Shown piece by piece: positions 1-7,617 of a stretch of 10,862 nt of DNA; positions within the stretch are counted from its first letter, which is position 1; every line of letters starts with the position of its first letter. Below the pieces are notes generated by a model. That model did not search any database. It saw nothing but the letters and a program-made list of their open reading frames with translations, and was not told the origin of the DNA. The stretch covers positions 1-10,862 of the forward strand of contig DAOUPC010000067.1 in assembly GCA_030626365.1 (NCBI GenBank), in the 5' to 3' direction. The position numbers and the translations under genes are program-made. This DNA is from Paracoccaceae bacterium. Lineage in GTDB: Bacteria; Pseudomonadota; Alphaproteobacteria; Rhodobacterales; Rhodobacteraceae.

Positions 1-1690
1 CACCAATCGGGGTTTCCAGCGAAATCGGTTCCTTGGCGATTTTCATCACCTTGCGCACCTTTTCAAGCGGCATCTGCAACTTTTCCGCCAGTTCTTCGGG
101 CGTTGGTTCGCGGCCAATTTCGTGCAGCATCTGACGGCCCGTGCGCACCAGTTTGTTGATCGTTTCGATCATGTGAACCGGGATGCGGATGGTGCGCGCC
201 TGATCGGCGATACTGCGCGTAATTGCCTGACGAATCCACCAGGTCGCACAGGTGCTGAATTTATAGCCACGGCGGTATTCGAACTTGTCCACCGCCTTCA
301 TCAGGCCAATGTTACCTTCCTGAATAAGATCAAGGAATTGCAGGCCGCGGTTGGTGTATTTCTTGGCAATCGAAATGACCAGCCGCAGGTTGGCCTCGAC
401 CATTTCCTTCTTGGCCTGACGGGCCTCTTTCTCGCCTTTTTGCACCTGTTGCACGATGCGGCGGAATTCCGGGATATCAAGGCCGACATATTGACCGATC
501 TGGGCCATGTCCGCGCGCAGCCCTTCGGCCTTTTCGGTCGAGCGTTCGATAAACATCTGCCAGCCGCGCCCGGATTTTTTACCCATATCGCTTAGCCAGC
601 TGGGGTCCAGTTCGCGCCCACGATAGGCATCGATGAATTCGCGCCGGTTGATCCGCGCCTGATCGGCCAGTTTGACCATCGACCCGTCCAGCACCATCAC
701 CCGCCGGTTGATGCCATAAAGCTGGTCAATCAGCGCGTCGATCCGGTTGTTGTGCAGATGCAGCCCGTTGACCAGTTCAACAATCTCAGAGCGCAGCGCC
801 TGATAGATTGCCTCGGCCTTTTTAGAGAACGATCCGTCCTCGTTCAGGGTGGCCGAAATCCGGCTGTCCTGCATTTCTGCCAGTTTGCCATAATCGCCGG
901 ATATCTGCTCCAGCGTGGTCAAAACCTGCTCTTTCAGCGCGGCTTCCATCGCGGCCAGCGACATGTTTGCCTGTTCGTCCTCGTCGTCGTCATCATCATC
1001 CGTGGTGATCGGGTTGCCGTCGGCATCCAGTTCCGGGCTGGAAGTTGCGTCACCTTCGGGCTTTTTCTCCTCGTCGGAATTGGCAGCAACGACCGGTTCT
1101 TCCGCCTCTTCCTCGTCGTTCATCTGATCGCCAAAGGTGGTTTCCAGGTCGATCACGTCGCGCAGAAGAATGTCCTCGGACAACAGTTCGTCATGCCAGA
1201 TGGTGATCGCCTGAAAGGTCAGCGGGCTTTCGCACAGGCCCGCGATCATCGTCTTGCGGCCGGCCTCGATCCGCTTGGCAATTGCGATTTCGCCTTCGCG
1301 GCTCAGCAATTCGACGCTGCCCATTTCGCGCAGGTACATGCGAACCGGGTCGTCGGTGCGGTCCAGTTTCTCGCTGGCCTGGCTGGCCAGCGTCACATCG
1401 CGGGTGCCAGCAGTTGTTGCCACCTCGGTCGAGCCTTTTGCGTCTTCCTCTTCGGCCTCTTCATCCTCGATGATGTTGATGCCCATCTCAGAGAGCATCG
1501 ACATCACGTCTTCGATCTGTTCGGAACTGACCTGATCGGGGGGCAGAACTTTGTTCAGCTGATCGTAGGTGATATACCCTTTCTCGCGGGCATCGCCGAT
1601 CATCTTCTTGACGGCGGCCTGGCTCATATCCAGCGAGATTTCTGCGTCCTGGTTGTCGGACTTGCGGTCGTCAGCGTCTTTGGCGGCCAT
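1..1690 (-). CDS. rpoD: RNA polymerase primary sigma factor RpoD (sigma-70), C-terminus off the left edge
   Basis: Directs core RNA polymerase to housekeeping promoters. The ATG at 1690 follows a GCAGGAG Shine-Dalgarno (1697-1703) and opens a frame of 563 residues that runs off the window without a stop. Seen in order: a region 1.1-type N-terminus (about residues 15-85), then a region 1.2 motif with DDPVRMYLREMG. Next comes a long spacer with an acidic run including six consecutive Asp (about 225-237). Region 2 follows, with RLVISIAKKYTNRGLQFLDL and KFSTCATWWIRQAITR (about 433-490), then region 3 up to EPISLETPIG. Region 4, about 100 residues in this family, lies outside the window. One oddity: residue 481 (codon 248-250, TGT) is Cys where E. 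coli sigma-70 has Tyr430. The gene follows dnaG by 115 bases on the same strand, the usual dnaG-rpoD order. Identity is certain; completeness of the 3' end cannot be judged. Confidence 0.98.
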   Translation of the reverse strand, partial: MAAKDADDRKSDNQDAEISLDMSQAAVKKMIGDAREKGYITYDQLNKVLPPDQVSSEQIEDVMSMLSEMGINIIEDEEAEEEDAKGSTEVATTAGTRDVTLASQASEKLDRTDDPVRMYLREMGSVELLSREGEIAIAKRIEAGRKTMIAGLCESPLTFQAITIWHDELLSEDILLRDVIDLETTFGDQMNDEEEAEEPVVAANSDEEKKPEGDATSSPELDADGNPITTDDDDDDEDEQANMSLAAMEAALKEQVLTTLEQISGDYGKLAEMQDSRISATLNEDGSFSKKAEAIYQALRSEIVELVNGLHLHNNRIDALIDQLYGINRRVMVLDGSMVKLADQARINRREFIDAYRGRELDPSWLSDMGKKSGRGWQMFIERSTEKAEGLRADMAQIGQYVGLDIPEFRRIVQQVQKGEKEARQAKKEMVEANLRLVISIAKKYTNRGLQFLDLIQEGNIGLMKAVDKFEYRRGYKFSTCATWWIRQAITRSIADQARTIRIPVHMIETINKLVRTGRQMLHEIGREPTPEELAEKLQMPLEKVRKVMKIAKEPISLETPIG

Positions 1691-1805
1691 GGAATGCTCC
1701 TGCAGGGTACGAGGGTGATTCGTTTAAAAGCGAATCATGAAACGAATCGGGCGATTCGGCCACCCGTTTAGCTGTTTTTCTTTGCTTATTCTTTACCAAA
1801 ACACA
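1691..1805 (-). promoter_or_regulatory. dnaG-rpoD intergenic region with AT-rich patch
   Basis: These 115 bases lie between the dnaG stop and the rpoD start. The part next to dnaG (about 1766-1805) is clearly richer in A and T than the surrounding genes, which is typical of a promoter or an RNase-sensitive leader. I could not find a convincing -35/-10 pair in it. The half next to rpoD holds the palindromes and the rpoD ribosome binding site. In E. coli the corresponding dnaG-rpoD junction is an RNA processing site; whether that applies here is unknown. Confidence 0.4.
1717..1758. repeat. Two adjacent palindromes (GATTCG/CGAATC) in the rpoD leader
   Basis: The hexamer occurs four times in alternating orientation: GATTCG 1717-1722, CGAATC 1731-1736, CGAATC 1743-1748 and GATTCG 1753-1758. 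The first pair forms a near-complete 20-bp palindrome with a TTTAAAA-type centre. The second pair is a 6-bp stem around a GGGC tetraloop. The two centres are 24 bp apart. Read on the minus strand, the second pair is a short hairpin followed by TTT, so it could weakly terminate or process dnaG mRNA. Both could also fold in the rpoD 5' leader, 26-68 bases before its ATG, or bind a dimeric regulator. The repeats are plain in the sequence; the role is inference. Confidence 0.6.
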
Positions 1806-3761
1806 TTATCTGCCTGGCTTTACGTAATTGATCTGATCCAGAAGGGCATCAAGGGCGCTTCGTTCTTCGCGTTTCATGCGTGCGCCATTGTCGCCGGTGT
1901 CATATTCCGCCTTGTCTTCATTTTCGCTTCGCTCGGCCTTGTTGCTGGCCTCGGTCGCCTGGGCCAACCGCCAGGTCATTGCCTCGTCTGTCACGCCGGT
2001 CAGTTCCTCGGCGGCCTCTGCTATCTCGGCATTCAGCCCGCGCCGTGATTCAAGTTTCGCCAGTTCTTCGGCCAGGGTCATTCTGGCTATCTCGACATTG
2101 CCCGGATTGCGCACACAGGGGTTGATGGCGACATGGCGAAGCGAGGTCAGGTTTTCAAGGGCAGCATCACCCAATTGTTGCGAAATTGCCACGGTAAGCG
2201 CCTCTGGCGCATCAGTTGCGTGGCGCAGGATCAGGTCGCGCAGTCGTGCATGGGCAGGGTCGGCGCAGATCATCGACTCAAGCCCGGCCTCAAATTCCAG
2301 GATCACCTGCGGTGTCGCCAGGGCGCTGGCCAGAATGATCGCCTCGCGCAAATGTTCCTGAACCGCGGCGCCACCACCGCCCAACAACGATGATTTGGTG
2401 CCGGCAAGGGGCGGTTGCGGGGCGGGTTTTCCGCCCTTCCAGTTGGACCAGCCGGTTTTTCCCTTCGGGGTGCGGCGCGCCTGAAACAATTGCCAGCGCA
2501 GGTTCTTGATTTCCTGCCCATAATGGCTGCGGATCGACGGATCACGGATCGCCCTGATCTTTTCACGCAGCGTCTTGTCCAGCGCCGCCTTGCGTTCGGG
2601 GCTGTCAAAGTTCTTGCCGTCGGTTTCGCGCTGCCACAGCAGTTGCACCATCGGCACCGCCGCATCCACAAGGGCGCGCACCGCCCCGGCCCCCTCGGCG
2701 CGGATCAGGTCATCCGGGTCCTTGCCCTCGGGCATCATCGCAAAGCGCAGGGATTGCCCGGCCTCAAGCAACGGCAGCGCCAGATCGATCAGCCGCAAGG
2801 CGGCGCGCAGGCCTGCCGCATCCCCATCCAGCGCAATCACCGGTTCGGGGGCGATGCGCCACAACATCTGTAACTGGCTTTCGGTCACGGCCGTGCCCAG
2901 TGGGGCCACGGCAGCCCCGAACCCGGCCTCGGACAGGGCGATCACGTCCATATACCCTTCGGCCACCACCAGTTGCTGGCCCTTGCCCGCCGCCACACGG
3001 GCCGGTCCCTGATTGTAAAGGCAGCGCCCCTTGTCAAACAGTTCGGTTTCTGGCGAATTCAGGTATTTGGCATTGTCGGCAGGGTCCATTGCCCGCCCGC
3101 CAAAGGCAATCGCACGCCCGCGCCCATCGCGGATCGGGTACATGATGCGGTTGCGAAAGGTATCATAGGGCTTGCCGCCCTTGCTTGAAGGTTTGGCCAG
3201 ACCCGCGCCAAAGATCAAATCAACCTCGACCCCCTTGCCGGTCAGGTGGTTCCAAAGACCCTGCCAGCCATCCGGGGCAAACCCGATTTCCCAACGATCC
3301 AGCGCCGCGCCGGTCAGCCCGCGCCGGGTCAGATAATCCCGCGCGCCCGCCCCGGCCCCTGCGTTCAGTTGCAGGCGGAAATATTGCACCGCCTGTTCCA
3401 TCACCTCGACCAGTTTTGTGCGCCGATCGGACTTTTCCTGTGCCCTGGGGTCCTGGGCAGGCATGGTCATCCCGGCCTCGCGCGCCAGAATGGCAACCGA
3501 TTCGATAAAGCTGACGTTTTCGGTTTCGCGCACGAACGAAATCGCATCGCCCTTGGCCTGACAACCAAAGCAGTAATAAAACCCCTTGCGGTCATCGACA
3601 TGGAACGATGCCGTCTTTTCCTGATGGAACGGGCACGGGGCCCACATGTCACCCTTGCCCTGATTGGACTTGCGCATGTCCCACGTGACTTTGCGCCCGA
3701 CAACCTGGGATAGGCTGGCGCGTTCACGCAGTTCTTCTAGAAATCCGGGGGGCAGGGACAT
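1806..3761 (-). CDS. dnaG: DNA primase DnaG
   Basis: Makes the RNA primers for leading- and lagging-strand DNA synthesis, working with the DnaB helicase at the fork. It has 651 residues, normal for alphaproteobacterial DnaG. Seen in order: an N-terminal CHC2 zinc-binding domain with Cys43, His46, Cys64 and Cys67 (CPFH and YYCFGC motifs), then the primase catalytic core. The TOPRIM motifs follow, with the catalytic Glu in VVAEGYMDV (Glu268), the Asp pair in ALDGDAAG (312, 314) and EGKDPDDL (346-352). The C-terminal region, where family members bind helicase, is less conserved. The ATG at 3761 gives the standard start MSLPPGFLEELRERASL. It lacks a strong Shine-Dalgarno, but a sigma-70-like promoter sits just upstream so that the predicted start is at or near the ATG. 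The stop is TAA at 1806-1808. Upstream is the small secreted-protein gene, 39 bases away; downstream is rpoD. Confidence 0.98.
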   Translation of the reverse strand: MSLPPGFLEELRERASLSQVVGRKVTWDMRKSNQGKGDMWAPCPFHQEKTASFHVDDRKGFYYCFGCQAKGDAISFVRETENVSFIESVAILAREAGMTMPAQDPRAQEKSDRRTKLVEVMEQAVQYFRLQLNAGAGAGARDYLTRRGLTGAALDRWEIGFAPDGWQGLWNHLTGKGVEVDLIFGAGLAKPSSKGGKPYDTFRNRIMYPIRDGRGRAIAFGGRAMDPADNAKYLNSPETELFDKGRCLYNQGPARVAAGKGQQLVVAEGYMDVIALSEAGFGAAVAPLGTAVTESQLQMLWRIAPEPVIALDGDAAGLRAALRLIDLALPLLEAGQSLRFAMMPEGKDPDDLIRAEGAGAVRALVDAAVPMVQLLWQRETDGKNFDSPERKAALDKTLREKIRAIRDPSIRSHYGQEIKNLRWQLFQARRTPKGKTGWSNWKGGKPAPQPPLAGTKSSLLGGGGAAVQEHLREAIILASALATPQVILEFEAGLESMICADPAHARLRDLILRHATDAPEALTVAISQQLGDAALENLTSLRHVAINPCVRNPGNVEIARMTLAEELAKLESRRGLNAEIAEAAEELTGVTDEAMTWRLAQATEASNKAERSENEDKAEYDTGDNGARMKREERSALDALLDQINYVKPGR

Positions 3762-3767
3762 ATGCGT

Positions 3768-3797
3768 ATTATCCCAGTCTTGTCGGGGCCATGTCCA
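3768..3797 (-). promoter_or_regulatory. Candidate dnaG promoter, possibly giving a leaderless mRNA
   Basis: On the minus strand, TGGACA (3797-3792, five of six matches to TTGACA) is followed after 18 bases by GATAAT (3773-3768, five of six matches to TATAAT). The seventh base after the -10 box is the A of the dnaG ATG at 3761, so a transcript started there would have little or no 5' leader. The -35 box begins just after the stop codon of the upstream small gene. The boxes and spacing are seen directly. Promoter activity and leaderless translation are inferred, and chance matches of this quality do occur. Confidence 0.5.
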
Positions 3798-3800
3798 GCC

Positions 3801-4097
3801 CTACTGCGCCATGCACATTTCGGTCCAGACGGCAGACAGGTTTTCTTTTTTAAGAACCTTGCGTTTCTTTTCATAAACCCAAGGGGTTATCAGCGGAATC
3901 GCCGCATTGTAATTTTCCGGCCAGGCCGGGTTGGTGGCGGCAATTGCCGCTGGCACATTGCGTTCCTTGACCCTGTCCAGCCGGGCCTTTTGGATGGCAG
4001 CAACGATATCGGCCTGATAGCCACAGCTTTGCGCCTTGGTTTCGGCGGCAAAGGCGGGCGTGCTCAGCAGGCAGGCAAGAATGGCAAGGCGGATCAT
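3801..4097 (-). CDS. Small secreted protein of unknown function
   Basis: A 98-residue protein I do not recognise. It begins with a clear Sec signal peptide: MIRLAILACLLSTPAFA, with likely cleavage after AFA-A near residue 17-18. That predicts a mature periplasmic or exported protein of about 80 residues. The mature part has exactly two cysteines, Cys25 near its start and Cys95 near its end, well placed for one disulfide. There is a basic stretch around residues 76-84 (YEKKRKVLKK) and no lipobox. The start at 4097 has GGAG eight bases upstream, and the stop is TAG at 3801-3803. It follows soxG by 36 bases on the same strand and may be the last gene of that transcription unit. It is not a known sarcosine oxidase subunit, so the neighbourhood does not define its function. 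Confidence 0.8.
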   Translation of the reverse strand: MIRLAILACLLSTPAFAAETKAQSCGYQADIVAAIQKARLDRVKERNVPAAIAATNPAWPENYNAAIPLITPWVYEKKRKVLKKENLSAVWTEMCMAQ

Positions 4098-4133
4098 CTG
4101 GCGGGCTCCGGAATCAGTTGTGGTCCGGCCATA

Positions 4134-4691
4134 TTACCCGCGCGCGCCGACACCTTCCATGGCCGTTTTCAGATCATGCACCAGGGTTTCGGCCATTGAT
4201 CGGAACACCATGATCTGAAAGGCATTTTCGCCCACCCGGGTCAGCGAGGCCATCATATGCGCCAGATCGGTGCGCGCCGTATGGCCGCGCCTGAAGGCAC
4301 CGGGGCGCAGATCCAGCGGCACAAGCCGGGCCAGAACGTCCCTAACGCCCTTGCCCTCAAGGCGCACCACGGCCCAGGCGTCCGACTGATCGGTCAGGCT
4401 GCCATATTCGCCCAGCGATGCGTCGGGTGCCGGCCCTTGCAACAATGCCTGTCCCTGCCCAAACCAGATCGCCCGCGCACCGGCCCTGCCGGTGGCCCGG
4501 CCCGGTGCCGGAAACCCCATGCCATGCGCCGCCTTCAGTGCATCCGACATGGCCTTTTCACGCCCCCTGAACGGCACAAGTGAGGTCATTACTCCGGCAT
4601 CCATTCCGGCATCCACTTCGCTGGCAGTCATGCCCCCGATTGTCAGCGCCAACAGCCCCGCACAGGGCGATTTGGGAATCAGTTCAGCCAC
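4134..4691 (-). CDS. soxG: Sarcosine oxidase subunit gamma SoxG
   Basis: Gamma subunit of heterotetrameric sarcosine oxidase, a non-flavin subunit of the cytoplasmic complex with SoxA, SoxB and SoxD. I place the start at the GTG at 4691, giving 185 residues (AELIPKSPCAGLLALTIGG after the initiator), the usual size of the family. This GTG has a perfect GGAGG (4704-4700) eight bases upstream and overlaps the soxA stop by 8 bases, consistent with translational coupling. A longer frame can be opened at a TTG at 4715, but that would swallow the ribosome binding site. Family-like features are the VVRLEGKGVRDVLARLVPLD stretch in the middle and RTDLAHMMASLTRVG towards the C-terminus. The stop is TAA at 4134-4136. 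Identification rests on both sequence style and the soxBDAG order. Confidence 0.93.
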   Translation of the reverse strand: MAELIPKSPCAGLLALTIGGMTASEVDAGMDAGVMTSLVPFRGREKAMSDALKAAHGMGFPAPGRATGRAGARAIWFGQGQALLQGPAPDASLGEYGSLTDQSDAWAVVRLEGKGVRDVLARLVPLDLRPGAFRRGHTARTDLAHMMASLTRVGENAFQIMVFRSMAETLVHDLKTAMEGVGARG

Positions 4692-7617
4692 GTGCGCGCC
4701 CTCCCTCGGGGTCAAAGAACACCGGGTTCACCACCTCGCACAGGGTTTCGACCCCGCGCAGATGATCCACCATGCGAATGATCTCGCCATGGCGCGCGGG
4801 ACCGTTTTTCAGGAACCCAAGCCCGATCATATGACCCAGCGTGGGCGAAAACGCCACCGATGTGACATAGCCCTGCCCGTTCACCCGCACGCCTGCATCC
4901 TCTTGTGAAAACAGGTGCGCGCCGGACGTCAGTTGCTTGACGGCCCCGGTTGGCTTCAGCCCCACCAGTTGTTCGCGCGCCTTATCCGTCAGGCCGGGGC
5001 GCTGCGACATGGTCTTGCCGATGCAATCCTTTTTGGCCGAAATCATCCGCCCCATGCCAATGTCAGACGGGGTGACCCGCCCGTGAATTTCGGCGTGGGT
5101 GATAAAACCCTTTTCGATCCGCAGAACATTCAGCGCCTCCATCCCGTATGGGCCACCGCCCAGCGCCCCGGCCCGTTCCAGCAACAGGTCAAACAGCGCC
5201 GCGCCATAGCGCGCCGGCACCGCCAGTTCATAGGCATGTTCCCCGGAAAACGAGATACGGAACAGACGCGCGGCAATGCCCTGCACCGTGACCGCACCGC
5301 AGGCCATGAATGGCCAGTCATCGCGGTTCAGCGGGCTGTCCAGCAACCGATCCAGCAATTCACGCGATTTTGGCCCGGCAATGGCAAACTGTGCCCATTG
5401 TTCGGTCACCGAAATGAACGACACATCCAGATGTGGCATCAACCCCTGATGCGCAAATTCCAGATGGCGCATCACCTCGCCTGCGGCCGCCGTGGTGGTG
5501 GTCATCAGGTAATGCGTATCACCCAGCCGCGCGGTGGTGCCGTCATCCATCACATGCCCGTCTTCGCGCAACATCAAACCATAGCGCGCGCGCCCGGTCT
5601 TTAGCGTGCTGAACATACCGGTATAGACGAAATCCAACAGCTCGGCGGCCCCCGGCCCCTGAATGTCGATCTTGCCCAGCGTGGACACATCGCACACCCC
5701 GACCGCCTGGCGCACCATGTTCACCTCGCGGTCACAGGACTGACGCCAGTTGGTTTCGCCCTTGGTGGGGAAAAAGCTGGGCCTGTACCACAGCCCGGCC
5801 TCGATCATCGGCGCACCGCGCGCCACGCTGGCCCCGTGCGAGGTGGTATAGCGTTGCGGCGCAAACCCCGCCCCCTGCCCGGACGCGCCCATCGCGGCAA
5901 TGGAAACCGGACTGTAAGGCGCGCGAAACGTGGTGGTCCCGGTTTCGGGGATGCCACGCCCGGTGGCATCGGCCAGCACCGCCAGCGCGTTGACGTTGGA
6001 ATTCTTGCCCTGATCGGTGGCCATGCCTTGGGTTGTGTACCGCTTCATGTGCTCGACCGAGCGAAAGTTTTCGCTCGCGGCCTGCTTCACGTCCTTGACC
6101 GTCACGTCATTCTGAAAATCAAGCCAGGCGCGCCCCTTGCCCGGCACCGCCCACAGCGGGGTCAGGTTATAGTTCGCATCTTCGGCCTCGGGCATTTCCG
6201 GCACCGCGCCCTTCAGGCCCAGCGCGTCCAGCGCCCGGTTTGCCGCCCCGGCCCCGTCCCGCAAACAGGCAGCGGTCGAAAATACGCCATTGCAGGCCCC
6301 GGCACTGTGCAGACCCGGCACCATACCGGGGGTTGGTACAAACGCGGCAATATCGGCGCGCCATTCGGGGCGCCCGTTCATGTGACAGGCCAGATGCACC
6401 GACGGGTTCCACCCCCCCGACATGGCCAGACAATCAACCTGCAACCGATCCTGCCCGCTGACCGAGCGGATGGTGATGCTTTCCAGCCCCTTGCGCCCGG
6501 AACTGTCGCAGACCTGCGCGCCGCGCCTGACATCAAACATATCCGACAGGGGCGCGTCATGGCGGCTGTCAATCACCGCCGCCACATGCACGCCCGCAGT
6601 GACCAGATCATGCGCCGTGCGATGTGCATCATCATTATTGCCAAAAATCGCCACGGATTTACCGGGGCTGACGCCCCAGCGGTTCAGATAACTGCGCACA
6701 GCCCCCGCCGTCATGATGCCGGGCCGGTCGTTATTGGCAAACGCCACCGGGCGCTCCAACGCACCCGCCGCCAGCACCGCCTGTTTCGCCACGATCCGCC
6801 AGAAAGTTTCCAGCGGGGCACCCGCGGCGCGCTTTGCCGTATGGTGGCCGACCCGTTCCAGTGCGCTGTATGTGCCCTGATCATAGGCCCCGGTCACGGT
6901 GGTGCGTGTCATCAGGCGGACATTATCCATCGTCGCCAGTTCGTCCAGCACCGTGGCGGCCCAGACATGGCCCGACTGCCCGTCAATCGCATGGGTTTCG
7001 GCCAAAAGCCGCCCGCCCATCCTGGCATCTTCGTCCGCCAGTATAACATCCGCCCCGGCCCGCGCCGCCACCAGCGCCGTCATCAGCCCGGCAGGACCAG
7101 CGCCAATCACCAGCAAATCACAATGCGCCCAGGCGGCCTCGTATTTGTCGCCATTGTTCAGCCCCGACAGCGCGCCCAACCCGGCAGCACGCCGGATCAC
7201 CGGTTCATAGACCTTTTCCCAGAACGCGCGTGGCCACATGAAAGTCTTGTAATAAAACCCGGCGCTGAAAAACGGCGCGGCAAGATCGTTGACCGACAGC
7301 ACATCAAACCCCAGCGAGGGCCATCGGTTCTGGCTTACCGCCTCAAGCCCCGGAAATATCTCTTGTACCGTGGCACGCACATTGGGCTCCTGCGCCGCAC
7401 CACTGGCGATGGTCATCAGCCCGTTGGGTTCTTCGCTGCCAGCACTCAGAAATCCACGTGGCCGGTGGTACTTGAACGATCGGGCCACCAGCCGCACATC
7501 ATTGGCCAGCAACGCCGAGGCCAGCGTGTCACCCTGAAACCCGGTGTAATGCACCCCGTCAAAGGTAAACGTCACGGTGCGGGCGCGATCAAGCAACCCC
7601 TTGCCTGCGACCCTCAT
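4684..7617 (-). CDS. soxA: Sarcosine oxidase subunit alpha SoxA
   Basis: Large subunit (977 residues, normal length) of heterotetrameric sarcosine oxidase, which converts sarcosine, oxygen and tetrahydrofolate to glycine, hydrogen peroxide and 5,10-methylene-tetrahydrofolate. In the family it carries NAD+ and the folate site. Seen in order: an N-terminal ferredoxin-like fold (about 15-100) with no cysteine before residue 166, so no iron-sulfur cluster, as is usual for SoxA. Next is a Rossmann domain with DLLVIGAGPAGLMTAL (GAGPAG at 172-177) and a second nucleotide-binding stretch SVAIFGNNDD (321-330). From about 590 to the end is a GcvT-like aminomethyltransferase/folate domain, with AVGVCDVSTLGKIDIQGP near 638-655, EHAYEL and a C-terminal VNPVFFDP motif. 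The ATG at 7617 overlaps the soxD stop in an ATGA arrangement; the TGA at 4684-4686 overlaps soxG. No frameshift or missing domain is apparent. Confidence 0.97.
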   Translation of the reverse strand: MRVAGKGLLDRARTVTFTFDGVHYTGFQGDTLASALLANDVRLVARSFKYHRPRGFLSAGSEEPNGLMTIASGAAQEPNVRATVQEIFPGLEAVSQNRWPSLGFDVLSVNDLAAPFFSAGFYYKTFMWPRAFWEKVYEPVIRRAAGLGALSGLNNGDKYEAAWAHCDLLVIGAGPAGLMTALVAARAGADVILADEDARMGGRLLAETHAIDGQSGHVWAATVLDELATMDNVRLMTRTTVTGAYDQGTYSALERVGHHTAKRAAGAPLETFWRIVAKQAVLAAGALERPVAFANNDRPGIMTAGAVRSYLNRWGVSPGKSVAIFGNNDDAHRTAHDLVTAGVHVAAVIDSRHDAPLSDMFDVRRGAQVCDSSGRKGLESITIRSVSGQDRLQVDCLAMSGGWNPSVHLACHMNGRPEWRADIAAFVPTPGMVPGLHSAGACNGVFSTAACLRDGAGAANRALDALGLKGAVPEMPEAEDANYNLTPLWAVPGKGRAWLDFQNDVTVKDVKQAASENFRSVEHMKRYTTQGMATDQGKNSNVNALAVLADATGRGIPETGTTTFRAPYSPVSIAAMGASGQGAGFAPQRYTTSHGASVARGAPMIEAGLWYRPSFFPTKGETNWRQSCDREVNMVRQAVGVCDVSTLGKIDIQGPGAAELLDFVYTGMFSTLKTGRARYGLMLREDGHVMDDGTTARLGDTHYLMTTTTAAAGEVMRHLEFAHQGLMPHLDVSFISVTEQWAQFAIAGPKSRELLDRLLDSPLNRDDWPFMACGAVTVQGIAARLFRISFSGEHAYELAVPARYGAALFDLLLERAGALGGGPYGMEALNVLRIEKGFITHAEIHGRVTPSDIGMGRMISAKKDCIGKTMSQRPGLTDKAREQLVGLKPTGAVKQLTSGAHLFSQEDAGVRVNGQGYVTSVAFSPTLGHMIGLGFLKNGPARHGEIIRMVDHLRGVETLCEVVNPVFFDPEGGRARG
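4699..4707 (-). promoter_or_regulatory. soxG ribosome binding site inside the soxA 3' end
   Basis: The minus strand reads GAGGGAGGG seven bases before the GTG at 4691, with GGAGG as its core. It lies inside the last codons of soxA, and it decides the soxG start in favour of GTG 4691 over TTG 4715. Confidence 0.75.

Noticed and set aside
965..1010. GAC/GAT triplet run in rpoD as a simple-sequence (phase-variable) repeat.
   Set aside because: It encodes the acidic spacer common in alphaproteobacterial RpoD, mixes codons, and its unit is a multiple of three, so slippage would not shift the frame.
752..1771. A 339-codon plus-strand frame opposite rpoD, and a similar 359-codon frame at 8260-9339 opposite soxB.
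   Set aside because: Both mirror conserved genes on the minus strand and contain no family motifs; codon bias of the real gene explains them.
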